The notes beneath the pieces are model-generated. The model was not told where the DNA came from and did no database searches. It saw only the letters and a list, made by a program, of their open reading frames with translations. Positions 22,059 to 29,857 of a stretch of DNA of 32,886 bases are shown piece after piece. The first letter of the stretch is position 1; each line of letters opens with the position of its first letter. Where the stretch lies: contig UQYT01000028.1 in NCBI GenBank assembly GCA_900545405.1, positions 1 through 32,886 on the forward strand, given 5' to 3'. The position numbers were made by a program, and so were the translations under genes. This stretch comes from an uncultured Eubacteriales bacterium (GTDB taxonomy: Bacteria > Bacillota > Clostridia > Oscillospirales > Oscillospiraceae).

Positions 22059-22492
22059 CTTGCACTTTGTACGTGTGCGCCGTTCCCTTGGTCAAAAGTC
22101 GCCGCTCCCTACTGCCCGTTCCACCCCATTTCTTTGCTCTTGCGCAAAGAAACAGGGTGGAGCCCCAAAGAAACGCGCTTATGGGTGCCGCCACGGGAGG
22201 TGTTGGGTCCCACCCGCCTCTCCCACGGACTCGAAGCCCCAACATCCCCACCGACTGCGTCAAGCTGACTTGAGCGCCCGGCCAACCACCAAGCCCCTCC
22301 CCAAGTCGGGCGAGGAACGTCCCGACTACCGACCGGCAGCGCTCACGCGAATGGTGGAGATACCAACGTAAAAAAAGCGCTTTTCTTTGGCGGCTCGACA
22401 CCGTTTCTTTGGGCAAGCACCAAAGAAATGGGGTCGAATGGCAGGGCAAGGTAACGAAAACCTCCCAACGTATCGGCGCACACGTACAAACC

Positions 22493-22534
22493 CAAGAATA
22501 AATAAAAGGGGGAACCCCCGGCGAGGGTTCCCCC
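22493..22534 (-). terminator. terminator-like hairpin H4, right arm of copy B
   Basis: The same stem as the left arm (22508-22517 with 22525-22534), followed on the minus strand by TTTTATTTATT. It would stop minus-strand read-through from the DUF2804 gene. Confidence 0.6.
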
Positions 22535-22663
22535 TTAGACCCCCTCCTGCGCTTTTATGAGCATAAAGGGGGTTCCGCGCTCTGCGGCGGGCGGCCAGAG
22601 GCTTTGCCTCTGGACTCCACCGCCTTTGAAAAGGCGGGCGAAACTTTCAAACGCGCTTCGCGC

Positions 22664-22695
22664 AAAAAAAGACGCCCCGCGGGGCGTCTTTTTTC
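22664..22695. terminator. bidirectional terminator next to DUF2804
   Basis: GACGCCCC pairs with GGGGCGTC (22671-22688) between seven A and six T residues, so it works in either direction. It ends the DUF2804 transcript. Confidence 0.8.
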
Positions 22696-23725
22696 ACCAC
22701 TTATTCTCCACGCGCTCGGCGAAGCCGGGGAAGTCGCGGACGCGGATCTTGCGGCCGTCGTCGAGGACGGCGGTGCCGGTGAAGCGGCCGAAGACCTGGT
22801 GCTGGTCGCTCTTGAGCAGCTTAAAGTCCGTGCAGGCCGCGCGGTCCAGGACCGGGCGGAAGTCCATTTCAAAGCGGCTGTCGTCGCTCGAGAAGGTCCA
22901 GGGCGACATGTAGTCGAACTCGCCGCCCCGGCGGGGGATGTTGAAGGTCACACGGCTGAGCTTGTGCGCCTTTCCCTCGTAGAAGAGCATGTTCTCCGTC
23001 GCTACCGAGTTGTCCCCAAAGCCGTAGCCTATGTTCCAGCCGAAGGGCACCCCGTCCACCGCACCGGAGGCGCTGCCCCAGTACCAGGTGTTGTGGTAAG
23101 TCCACACGCCGCGGCCCCAGTCGAGCACCGCAAAGGCCGTCTCCGGCTCAAACTCGAAGCGCCGCCCGCGCACGCTGACCCAGCCGGAAGCGCGCATGCA
23201 GTTTATCTTCTGGTTGAAGTAGAAGTGGCCCCGCTTGCGGAAGGGCGTGCAGATGACCATGCTCTCGGGCGGCTCGTCCGTCAGGAGGATGCGACCCTCG
23301 ATGGGGCGGCCGCCGGCGAAGTTCTCCATCCTGAAGATGAGCAGCCTGCCCTCCGCCGTGTGGCGGAAAGCCAGCTCGTAGCCCTTGCCGGACACCGCAA
23401 CGTCGCCGGTGCTCGAGCTCTCGGGCAGTTTCCGCCGGCCCATCGGGAAGGCGCACATCGGCGAGAGCGTCTGCTGCCAGTGGTTCTCGAAATCGAGGAA
23501 GGAGATGGAGTCCATGCCCATGTAGCCGTTGTCCGCCACGGTCAGCGCAACGGCGCAGCGGCCGTTGTTGATGAGGTAGTAGTCCCATTCCTTTATGCGG
23601 TAGGCCGGGGCCTGCACGTCCGCGCGGCGGTAGACCGGCAGCAGCCTTTTCGCAAAGCCGGGCTCGGCTATGTTGCCGCGGCTGTCGAGCAGGGGCCTCG
23701 ACCGGGTTATCTCATGCTGTCTCAT
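22694..23725 (-). CDS. DUF2804 domain-containing protein
   Basis: 343 aa from ATG 23725 (AAGGAG upstream); this start overlaps the stop of the loader gene by four bases (ATGA), the mark of translational coupling. The whole length matches the DUF2804 pattern as I recall it: an N-terminal ITRSRPLLDSRGN, WDYYLINNGRCAVALTVADNGYMG, FNQKINCMRASGWV, FAVLDWGRGVWTYHNTWYWGSASG, and WNIGYGFGDNS. The family is beta-rich and its function is unknown; a lipocalin-like or sugar-binding fold has been suggested for related domains. Its presence in a dnaD-loader unit gives no clear clue. Confidence 0.8.
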   Translation of the reverse strand: MRQHEITRSRPLLDSRGNIAEPGFAKRLLPVYRRADVQAPAYRIKEWDYYLINNGRCAVALTVADNGYMGMDSISFLDFENHWQQTLSPMCAFPMGRRKLPESSSTGDVAVSGKGYELAFRHTAEGRLLIFRMENFAGGRPIEGRILLTDEPPESMVICTPFRKRGHFYFNQKINCMRASGWVSVRGRRFEFEPETAFAVLDWGRGVWTYHNTWYWGSASGAVDGVPFGWNIGYGFGDNSVATENMLFYEGKAHKLSRVTFNIPRRGGEFDYMSPWTFSSDDSRFEMDFRPVLDRAACTDFKLLKSDQHQVFGRFTGTAVLDDGRKIRVRDFPGFAERVENKW

Positions 23726-24726
23726 ATGCCGCGCTCCTTTCGTTGCAGCCGGATGTCGCACCCGTGGAAGGTGAGCAGAAGGTACTCGCCCTCCAAACGG
23801 GACATTATCTGCGGGCCGTACTTGCGCTCAAGCTCGTCCATCGTGCAGTTCGTGCTGATTATGGTGGGCTTGGCGCTGTTCAGCCTGGTGTTTATAAGCT
23901 GATAGAGCGCGGAGACGGAAAAGGACGTGACCATCTCCGTGCCGAGGTCGTCGAGGATCATGAGGTCGCAGCCGAGGTACTCCCGCACCCGGGAGGCCGC
24001 CGCCGCGCTCTCCTCGCCGTCGCGCGAAAAGCGCTGGGTCTCAAAGGCCGAGAGCGCCGCAGCTGCGCTCTCATAGGCCACGGAGCAGCCCCGCTCCGCC
24101 ACGACCCGCGCTATGCAGGCCGAGAGATAGGTCTTGCCGAGGCCGGGACCGCCCATGAAGATGAGGTTCGCCGAGCCCTTGCCGAAGTTTTTGGCGTACT
24201 CGCGGCAGGTGTCGCAGATGAGCGACATGCACTCGCGCGGCGATTCCCCCGTCACGGGGTCGGGCGCGGCGTCGTACCAACCGAGGTCAAAGCGCTCAAA
24301 GCTCTCCTGCCCGCCGTGGAGCAGGGTGCTCAGCTCGTCGGTGAGCTCGCGCTTGTAGAGCTTTTTCAGGCAGTTACAGATGCCCGTGCCCTTTATGCCC
24401 GTGTCGTGGCAGTCCGGGCAGGAGTAGATCTCGTCCGTGTAGTCGGCGGGGAAGCCGGCGGAGACCAGCAACTCCGCGCGCTCGGCCTGGAGGGCCAGAT
24501 TCTCGTCCCGGAGCACATCGAGCCGCTCCTTTGCGGCGGCGCTGCGGTCCATCGCGAGGCGGGCGAGCTCTATCATCTGCATGCGCAGCTCGCGGTCGAG
24601 CTCACGCAGCCGGGGCAGGCGGGCGTAGGCCTCCGCGGTGCGGCGCCGCTGCTCGGCGGCGTTTTCCTCGCGCAGGCGCGCCAGGCGCTCCCTGGCCCGG
24701 GCCAGAAGTTTTCCGTTGTAATCCAT
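23722..24726 (-). CDS. DnaC/DnaI-like replicative helicase loader
   Basis: 334 aa. The N-terminal coiled coil (about 8-85) is followed by a zinc-binding-like CPDCHDTGIKGTGICNC (about 102-118) and an AAA+ ATPase with Walker A GGPGLGKTYL (about 191) and Walker B LMILDDLGTE; a sensor-like STNCTMDEL and an arginine-finger region (IMSRLEGE) follow. Such proteins load the ring helicase at the origin. ATG 24726 has GGGAGG nine bases upstream. It follows a DnaD gene by 19 bases, which supports a chromosomal initiation role over the transposon-type IstB proteins. Confidence 0.9.
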   Translation of the reverse strand: MDYNGKLLARARERLARLREENAAEQRRRTAEAYARLPRLRELDRELRMQMIELARLAMDRSAAAKERLDVLRDENLALQAERAELLVSAGFPADYTDEIYSCPDCHDTGIKGTGICNCLKKLYKRELTDELSTLLHGGQESFERFDLGWYDAAPDPVTGESPRECMSLICDTCREYAKNFGKGSANLIFMGGPGLGKTYLSACIARVVAERGCSVAYESAAAALSAFETQRFSRDGEESAAAASRVREYLGCDLMILDDLGTEMVTSFSVSALYQLINTRLNSAKPTIISTNCTMDELERKYGPQIMSRLEGEYLLLTFHGCDIRLQRKERGI

Positions 24727-24745
24727 GCCTGACGCCTCCCTTCGC

Positions 24746-25681
24746 TCAGCCGCGGCGGACCTTGTCGTAGATCTTCTTCATGCGCTCGAGATCGCCCGCG
24801 CCGGAGTTCGCCGGGCGGGGGGTCTTGGGCTTGGACGCAGTGCGCCGGGGCGCGTCGCCCTTTTCGATCTCCTCCGGGCTGTGCAGGCCCTTGTCGTGCC
24901 AGCTGAGGACGATCTTGTTCATATAGCTCCACTTGAGCTGGCCTATGTTCGTGACCGTGCGGTCATAGGCCAGGGCCAGGGCCTCCGGGCCGAAGCCGAG
25001 GTCCAGCCAGCTCTCTATGTACTTGCGCTCCGAGGGCGCGAGGGGGCGCCCGCCGATGCCGAGGGCGCGCTTCACGCCCTCCACGGCGTCATGCAGCCGG
25101 GCGCGGGAGCGGATGTATTCCTCGGCCTGTTCAAAGGTCATTATCTCGCGGTTGGCCCAGACGTAGGCCTCTCGCTCGATGTCCCGCATCCGCGGCACGC
25201 GGCCGGGTCCGTATTTGAGCCGCGCCTCGTCGGCGCAGTGGTGCATGAGCTCCATGATGACGTCCACGGGCAGGCCGAGGTAGTCGTATATGCCGAAGAG
25301 CGTGCGCGTGTCCGCACCGGAGAGCGTGTGACCCAGCAATCGCTCCGCCTCCGCGAGCACTCCGCGGAAGGCCGGGTCCTCGTCCGAGCGGCGCACGACC
25401 TCCTCGGAGGTGTATTCCGGCAGCTCCTGAGCGGGGGGGACGCGCGGCGCGGCGGCGGCCGAGAGCAGGCCCATGCCGCGCAGCCGCTCCGCCGCGGCGG
25501 AAATGCGCCTCTCGTCCATGCCGAGCGCCGCGGCCAGCTCCGCGTCCGGAGCCTCGCCCCGGCGCAGGAGGTATATGTACAGCAGCGCGCTGTCCCCGTC
25601 GCCCGCCGATATAAGCTTGTCCGCATCCGCGGCCGGAAGGGCGCAGACATTGGCGCTCAGCCGGTAGCTTTTCTCTCCCAT
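24746..25681 (-). CDS. DnaD-domain replication initiation protein
   Basis: 311 aa with two DnaD-type domains: about 115-190 (ERLLGHTLSGADTRTLFGIYDYLGLPVDVIMELMHHC) and about 205-275 (RALGIGGRPLAPSERKYIESWLDLGFGPEALALAYDRT), the latter with the YxxxI-like end IGQLKWSYMNKIVLSW. An N-terminal winged-helix-like part (ALGMDERRISAAAERLRGMG) precedes them. DnaD remodels origin DNA before helicase loading. ATG 25681 is taken as the start, although TTG 25687 lies closer to the AGAGG site. The neighbour is the helicase loader. Confidence 0.9.
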   Translation of the reverse strand: MGEKSYRLSANVCALPAADADKLISAGDGDSALLYIYLLRRGEAPDAELAAALGMDERRISAAAERLRGMGLLSAAAAPRVPPAQELPEYTSEEVVRRSDEDPAFRGVLAEAERLLGHTLSGADTRTLFGIYDYLGLPVDVIMELMHHCADEARLKYGPGRVPRMRDIEREAYVWANREIMTFEQAEEYIRSRARLHDAVEGVKRALGIGGRPLAPSERKYIESWLDLGFGPEALALAYDRTVTNIGQLKWSYMNKIVLSWHDKGLHSPEEIEKGDAPRRTASKPKTPRPANSGAGDLERMKKIYDKVRRG

Positions 25682-25715
25682 GTGCAAACATATCCTCTTT
25701 CAGGTTTGGACATAC

Positions 25716-25744
25716 ATTCTATCATTTTTTTTGACTTGTAGCAA
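25716..25744 (-). promoter_or_regulatory. promoter of dnaD-loader-DUF2804
   Basis: On the minus strand TTGCTA (25744-25739), 17-bp spacer, TAGAAT (25721-25716) with TG one base before it. Confidence 0.6.
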
Positions 25745-25765
25745 GGGGCATGCTTGTGCTATAAT
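25736..25765 (+). promoter_or_regulatory. promoter of the U32-maf-mre unit
   Basis: TTGTAG (25736-25741), 18-bp spacer, TATAAT (25760-25765) with TGC just upstream (extended -10). Its -35 overlaps that of the divergent dnaD promoter. Confidence 0.65.
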
Positions 25766-25816
25766 AGGTTCCGTATGTAATCAAATTGTAATTCTTCTTC
25801 TCACGGGAGATAAGCC

Positions 25817-27892
25817 ATGCTCGAGGTATTGACTCCCGCACCGGGCGCGGAGGCACTCATAGCCGCCGTGCAGAGCGGGGCGGACGCGGTTTGCATACGC
25901 TTCGGCGGCGCAGGGGCGCGCGGATTCACGCAGAGTGAATTTGCGAGGTCCGTGCGCTATTGCCGCGTGCGCGGCTGCCGGGTGTATGCGGAGCTTGACA
26001 CGCTGGTTGCGGACTCTGAGATGGCCGCGGCGGCGGACTTTGTCCGCAGCGCCTGCGAGGCTGGGGTGGACGCCGTCATAGCCGAGGACTGGGGCTTCAT
26101 CGCCGCGGCGCGGGCCGTGGCGCCGCTGATGCGGGTGTTCGCCGGGCCGAAGCTCGGCATACACAACGCGGCAGGACTGGAGGCCGCGGCACAGCTGGGC
26201 GTGGCGAGGGTCATGCTGCCCGCGGAGCTGCCCCTGGCCGACATCGCAGCACTGGCGCGGCGCAGCAGCGTGGAGCTGGGCGTGACGGTGCACGGCGCGC
26301 TGTGCTCGTCCTGGGAGGGGCAGTGCTACCTCGCGGCCGTGAACGGCCGGGGCAGCGCCAACCGGGGCGACTGCCCGGGGCTCTGCCGTGAGCGCTACTC
26401 CCTCGGCGGGCGGATGGACGACTATCCGCTCAGTCTCAAGGACCTGCGCGGCCTGGACTACATCCCGGAGCTTGAGAACCTCGGCATAGCCTGCGCGATC
26501 GTGGGCCGGGGCATAAAGCGGCCTGAGCAGCTTGCAAAGGTCACGGAGATATGCGTGAAATGCGTGCGCGACGGGCGCAAGCCCCTGGCGGCGGAAAAGG
26601 ACGAGCTGGAGCTCGTGTTCACCGGCCGGGAGGGGACGGACGCCTATCTGCGCGGCGCGGTTGAGGACGACATGCTCTCCCTGCCCGGAGCGCCGGACAG
26701 GGACGCGGAGCGCGCGATGAACGCCGTGCGCAAGGGCTATGCGGACACGGAGCTGCGCCGGGTGAAGGTGGAGTTCTTCGCCCTCATCCAGCAGGGGCGG
26801 CCCTTCCGCAGCGGCATCCAGGACCAGGACGGCAACCGCGCCGTCTGGAACGGGCCGGAGCCGATGCAGGCCGTGGGCCAGCCGCTGGGACAGCGGGCGG
26901 TGGAGGCCGAGTTCCGGCGCACCTCGGGCACGCCCTACGCCTGCGAGCGGGTGAACGTCATGCTCGGGCGCGGACTGATGCTGCCTGAGGGCCTCCTGCA
27001 GCAGGCGAGGCGGGAGCTCATACACAGCCTCACCGCCAAGCGGGCGGAGCCGCCCGCGATGCGCACGGGGCGTCTGCCCCTGCCCGTGGGCGGAAAGCCC
27101 GCGGCGGACCACCTCACCGCCATATTCGAGGTCATGAACGCCGAACAGCTCACGGCCGAGCTCGCGGAGCTCGCGCCGGGCTATATATACGCGCCGCTGA
27201 CGGTCCTCGCAGAGAACCCGGAGCGGCTGGAGCCCTTCCTGGCCGCGGGCGCGACGCCCGTGGCGGTCCTGCCCCGCGTGATACGCGACGCGGAGCTCAA
27301 GGAGACGGCGCGGCAGCTGGGCCGCGTGCGCTCCGCCGGAGTGACTCAGGCGCTCGTGGGCAATCTCGGCCACGTCGCGCTCACGCGCATGGCCGGCATG
27401 GACGCGCGCGGGGACTACTCGCTGAACATCTTCAACTCCTACTCGATGGACGTCGCCGCGAGCGCGGGGCTCCTCTCGGCCACGGCCTCCTTCGAGCTCA
27501 CGATGGAGCAGATAAAGCAGTTATCCAAGCCGCTGGAAACGGAGATAATAGTTTACGGCCGCCTGCCCGTCATGCTGACGGAGCGCTGCCTCATCAAGGC
27601 CAGCGCGGGCCGCTGCGCCTGCGGCACGCCCTCGCGAATGAGCGACGACTTCGGCGGCGTGTACCCGGTGCTGCGCGAGGCCGTGTGCCGCAACGCGCTC
27701 TACGGGCCGATGAAGGTGTTCCTCGCGGACCGGCTGGACGAGGTGCTGCTCGCCGGGGTGAGCGGGATGCGGCTGCTGTTCACAAACGAGGGCGCGCGCG
27801 AGTGCGTGGAGGTCGCAAAGAGCTTCCTCGGCAAGAGCGAATACCGGCCGAACGGCCTCACGCGCGGACTATATTACAGAGGTGTTGACTGA
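25817..27892 (+). CDS. peptidase U32 family protein
   Basis: 691 aa. The TIM-barrel-like N-terminus (MLEVLTPAPGAEALIAAVQSGADAVCIRFG) leads to the U32 signature region around LGVTVHGALCSSWEGQCYLA and GDCPGLCRERYSLGG (about 155-200), whose cysteines bind a cluster in studied relatives. A DUF3656-like middle and a second barrel-like part follow (about 430-691). U32 proteins were called collagenase-like, but several (RlhA, TrhP) hydroxylate RNA bases, so an RNA-modifying role is as likely as proteolysis. GGGAGA precedes ATG 25817. It overlaps maf by one base. Confidence 0.9.
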   Translation: MLEVLTPAPGAEALIAAVQSGADAVCIRFGGAGARGFTQSEFARSVRYCRVRGCRVYAELDTLVADSEMAAAADFVRSACEAGVDAVIAEDWGFIAAARAVAPLMRVFAGPKLGIHNAAGLEAAAQLGVARVMLPAELPLADIAALARRSSVELGVTVHGALCSSWEGQCYLAAVNGRGSANRGDCPGLCRERYSLGGRMDDYPLSLKDLRGLDYIPELENLGIACAIVGRGIKRPEQLAKVTEICVKCVRDGRKPLAAEKDELELVFTGREGTDAYLRGAVEDDMLSLPGAPDRDAERAMNAVRKGYADTELRRVKVEFFALIQQGRPFRSGIQDQDGNRAVWNGPEPMQAVGQPLGQRAVEAEFRRTSGTPYACERVNVMLGRGLMLPEGLLQQARRELIHSLTAKRAEPPAMRTGRLPLPVGGKPAADHLTAIFEVMNAEQLTAELAELAPGYIYAPLTVLAENPERLEPFLAAGATPVAVLPRVIRDAELKETARQLGRVRSAGVTQALVGNLGHVALTRMAGMDARGDYSLNIFNSYSMDVAASAGLLSATASFELTMEQIKQLSKPLETEIIVYGRLPVMLTERCLIKASAGRCACGTPSRMSDDFGGVYPVLREAVCRNALYGPMKVFLADRLDEVLLAGVSGMRLLFTNEGARECVEVAKSFLGKSEYRPNGLTRGLYYRGVD

Positions 27893-28461
27893 TGGGCATC
27901 ATACTGGCCTCGGGCTCGCCCCGGCGGCGGGAGCTGCTGGAGATGCTGGGCCTGGAGTTTGAGATACGTCCCGCCAAAGGCGGGGAGCACCCGCCGGAGG
28001 GCGCGGGCCCGGAGGAGACCGTCCTCGCCCTCGCCGGAGCAAAGGCGGAGGAGATCGCGGAACACTCTGCGGAAAACGACGTCATAATAGCCGCGGACAC
28101 CATCGTCTGGCTGGACGGGAAGCTCCTCGGCAAGCCGCACGACGAAGCGGACGCGGCGCGGATGCTCCGCGCGCTCTCGGGCCGGGAGCACGAGGTCTGG
28201 ACCGGCGTGGCGCTTATAAGGGGCGCCGAGCGCGTCAGCGGCGCTGAGCAGACCTTCGTGAAGTTCCGGGACCTCACGGACGGGGAGATAGCCGCCTACA
28301 TAGCCACCGGGGAGCCCATGGACAAGGCCGGGGCCTACGGCGCACAGGGCTATGCCTCGCTCTTTGTGGAGGGCATCAGGGGAGACTTCTTCAACGTCAT
28401 GGGCCTGCCGCTGTGCAGGCTGGGCAAAATGCTCGGTAAATTGGGTGTGAAGCTGCTTTGA
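27892..28461 (+). CDS. maf: Maf nucleoside triphosphate pyrophosphatase
   Basis: 189 aa with the Maf signature ASGSPRRRELL at the N-terminus, AADTIVWLDGKLLGKP in the middle and DKAGAYGAQG near the end. Maf proteins hydrolyse non-canonical or regulatory NTPs (dTTP/UTP type) and are often found next to mre genes. The start codon overlaps the U32 stop (TGATG), and mreC overlaps its end, so the genes are tightly coupled. Confidence 0.95.
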   Translation: MGIILASGSPRRRELLEMLGLEFEIRPAKGGEHPPEGAGPEETVLALAGAKAEEIAEHSAENDVIIAADTIVWLDGKLLGKPHDEADAARMLRALSGREHEVWTGVALIRGAERVSGAEQTFVKFRDLTDGEIAAYIATGEPMDKAGAYGAQGYASLFVEGIRGDFFNVMGLPLCRLGKMLGKLGVKLL

Positions 28462-29300
28462 AAGAATATCTGAAGAAAAACGGCATAAGGCTCGGTGTGG
28501 TCATCCTCGCCGTCGTGCTCGTTGCGCTGCTGGCGGGGCGGGTCTTGGGCGGCCGCGCGGACTTTCTGACCAACGCCATCGTCACGGTGCGCGAGCCCAT
28601 ACGTCAGGCCGCCTCCTCGGTCGCCGACTGGCTGGACGGCATCTACGGCTATCTGTTCGAGTACGAGCAGCTCAAGGCCGAGAACGAGTCACTGAAGATA
28701 CAGCTGGCCGAGGCCAAGGAGGAGGCCCGCGCGGGGCAGGACGCCCTCGACGAGAACGAGCGCTTCAGGAACCTCCTGGGCTTTGCCGAGAAGCACTCGG
28801 ACTTCGTGTTCGAGTCGGCGCGCATAGTGTCCTGGAGCGCCTCGAACTGGGGCTCGAGCTTCACGATAAACAAGGGCGAGAAAAACGGCATCGAGGTCGG
28901 CGACTGCGTGGTCAACGAATACGGCGCGCTGGTCGGGCAGATCTCGGAGCTGGGCGAGAGCTCGGCCACAGTGCGCACGCTCATCGACGTGGACACCAGC
29001 ATCGGCGCGCTCGTCGGCGCGGACGGCTCCGCCGCCATGCTGATGGGCGACTACACGCTCATGCGCCAGGGCCAGGTAAAGGTCACCTGGCTGACCGAGG
29101 GCGCGCAGCTCTTCCTCGAGGACGACGTGCTGACCTCCGGCTCCGGCGGACTAATCCCGCAGGGCATAGTCATAGGCAGCGTCGCCTCCATTCAGAGCGA
29201 GGCCGGCGGCCAGACCGAGTACGGCATCATCAACCCCGCCGTGGACCTCGACACCCTCGTGCAGGTGTACATCATCAAAGAATTCGACGTGGTCGAGTGA
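28458..29300 (+). CDS. mreC: rod shape-determining protein MreC
   Basis: 280 aa from TTG 28458, overlapping the maf stop by four bases. One N-terminal membrane helix (about 12-30), a coiled coil (about 65-100: EYEQLKAENESLKIQLAEAK) and the two beta-barrel domains of MreC (WGSSFTINKGEKNGIEVGDCVV; GALVGQISELGESSATVRTLID; GGLIPQGIVIGSV). MreC links the inner actin-like machinery with PBP2 outside the membrane. No mreB lies upstream. Confidence 0.95.
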   Translation: MKEYLKKNGIRLGVVILAVVLVALLAGRVLGGRADFLTNAIVTVREPIRQAASSVADWLDGIYGYLFEYEQLKAENESLKIQLAEAKEEARAGQDALDENERFRNLLGFAEKHSDFVFESARIVSWSASNWGSSFTINKGEKNGIEVGDCVVNEYGALVGQISELGESSATVRTLIDVDTSIGALVGADGSAAMLMGDYTLMRQGQVKVTWLTEGAQLFLEDDVLTSGSGGLIPQGIVIGSVASIQSEAGGQTEYGIINPAVDLDTLVQVYIIKEFDVVE

Positions 29301-29322
29301 CCCGTCTCGCGGAGGCTTTGCA

Positions 29323-29826
29323 ATGCTCTGGGACCTCATCGACAGGAAAAAGCTGCGCCGCGCGCTGCTCTACCTGCTCTATATCCTCCTGTGCCTGCTG
29401 GTGCAGGACTCCATATTCGCGAGCCTGCCGCTCTTCGGCGTGAACATGCTCTTTCTGCCCGCCGCGGCCGTGGCGATAGGCATGTTCGAGGACGGCATCT
29501 GGGGCGCGGCCTTCGGCCTCGTCCTCGGCTTCCTCGCGGACATAAGCTACAACTACACGGCCCTTTTCGTCGCCGTGTTCCCGGTGCTGGGCTTCTTCGC
29601 CGGCATACTCTCGCGCTGGCTGGTGAACAAGCGCTTCTTTGCCTATATGCTCGTGTGCACCGCGGGCTGCGTCGTGACCGCGGCGGCGCAGATGTTCGGG
29701 CTGCTGCTCAAGGGGCACGAGTTCGGCTCCATGCTCTGGACCGCCATAGTCCAGGTGCTTTGGTCCCTGCCCATGACCGCAGCGCTGTATTTCCCATGCA
29801 AGGCGATAGCGAGAAAGAAAATTTAG
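29323..29826 (+). CDS. mreD: rod shape-determining protein MreD
   Basis: 167 aa, almost wholly hydrophobic, with about five membrane helices (YLLYILLCLLVQDSIFASLPLFG; WGAAFGLVLGFLADISYNY). MreD is the membrane partner of MreC in the elongation machine. CGGAGG precedes ATG 29323. It lies 22 bases after mreC and 31 before the PBP2 gene. Confidence 0.92.
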   Translation: MLWDLIDRKKLRRALLYLLYILLCLLVQDSIFASLPLFGVNMLFLPAAAVAIGMFEDGIWGAAFGLVLGFLADISYNYTALFVAVFPVLGFFAGILSRWLVNKRFFAYMLVCTAGCVVTAAAQMFGLLLKGHEFGSMLWTAIVQVLWSLPMTAALYFPCKAIARKKI

Positions 29827-29857
29827 CTTCGCCGCCGTTCCAGCGAAAGGATAAGCC

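Larger units (their letters stand above)
21895..22663. repeat. compound multi-hairpin repeat element, copy B (complete, both arms)
   Basis: This long imperfect palindrome lies between convergent genes. Left arm (plus): H0 (from 21895), H1 (21923-21940), H2 (21947-21965), H3 (21966-21985), H4 (22025-22051), the TTGTACGTGTGCGCC block, and a beta module (about 22118-22185). Right arm (minus): an alpha module (about 22440-22372), the same TTGTACGTGTGCGCC block, H4 (22534-22508), H3 (22594-22575), H2 (22613-22595), H1 (22637-22620) and H0 (22652-22663). The alpha module reads ...GTCGAGCCGCCAAAG and beta ...GTGGAGCCCCAAAG. Copy A equals this element read from the right, minus one outer arm. No protein is encoded. 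Confidence 0.85.

Noticed and set aside
21763..22371. 202-aa plus-strand frame running from the lectin gene into copy B
   Set aside because: It starts in another frame inside the lectin gene and continues in repeat sequence. It has no ribosome site.
23722..24726. Loader gene as an IS21-type IstB
   Set aside because: There is no istA and no inverted repeats; the neighbouring DnaD gene fits chromosomal initiation.
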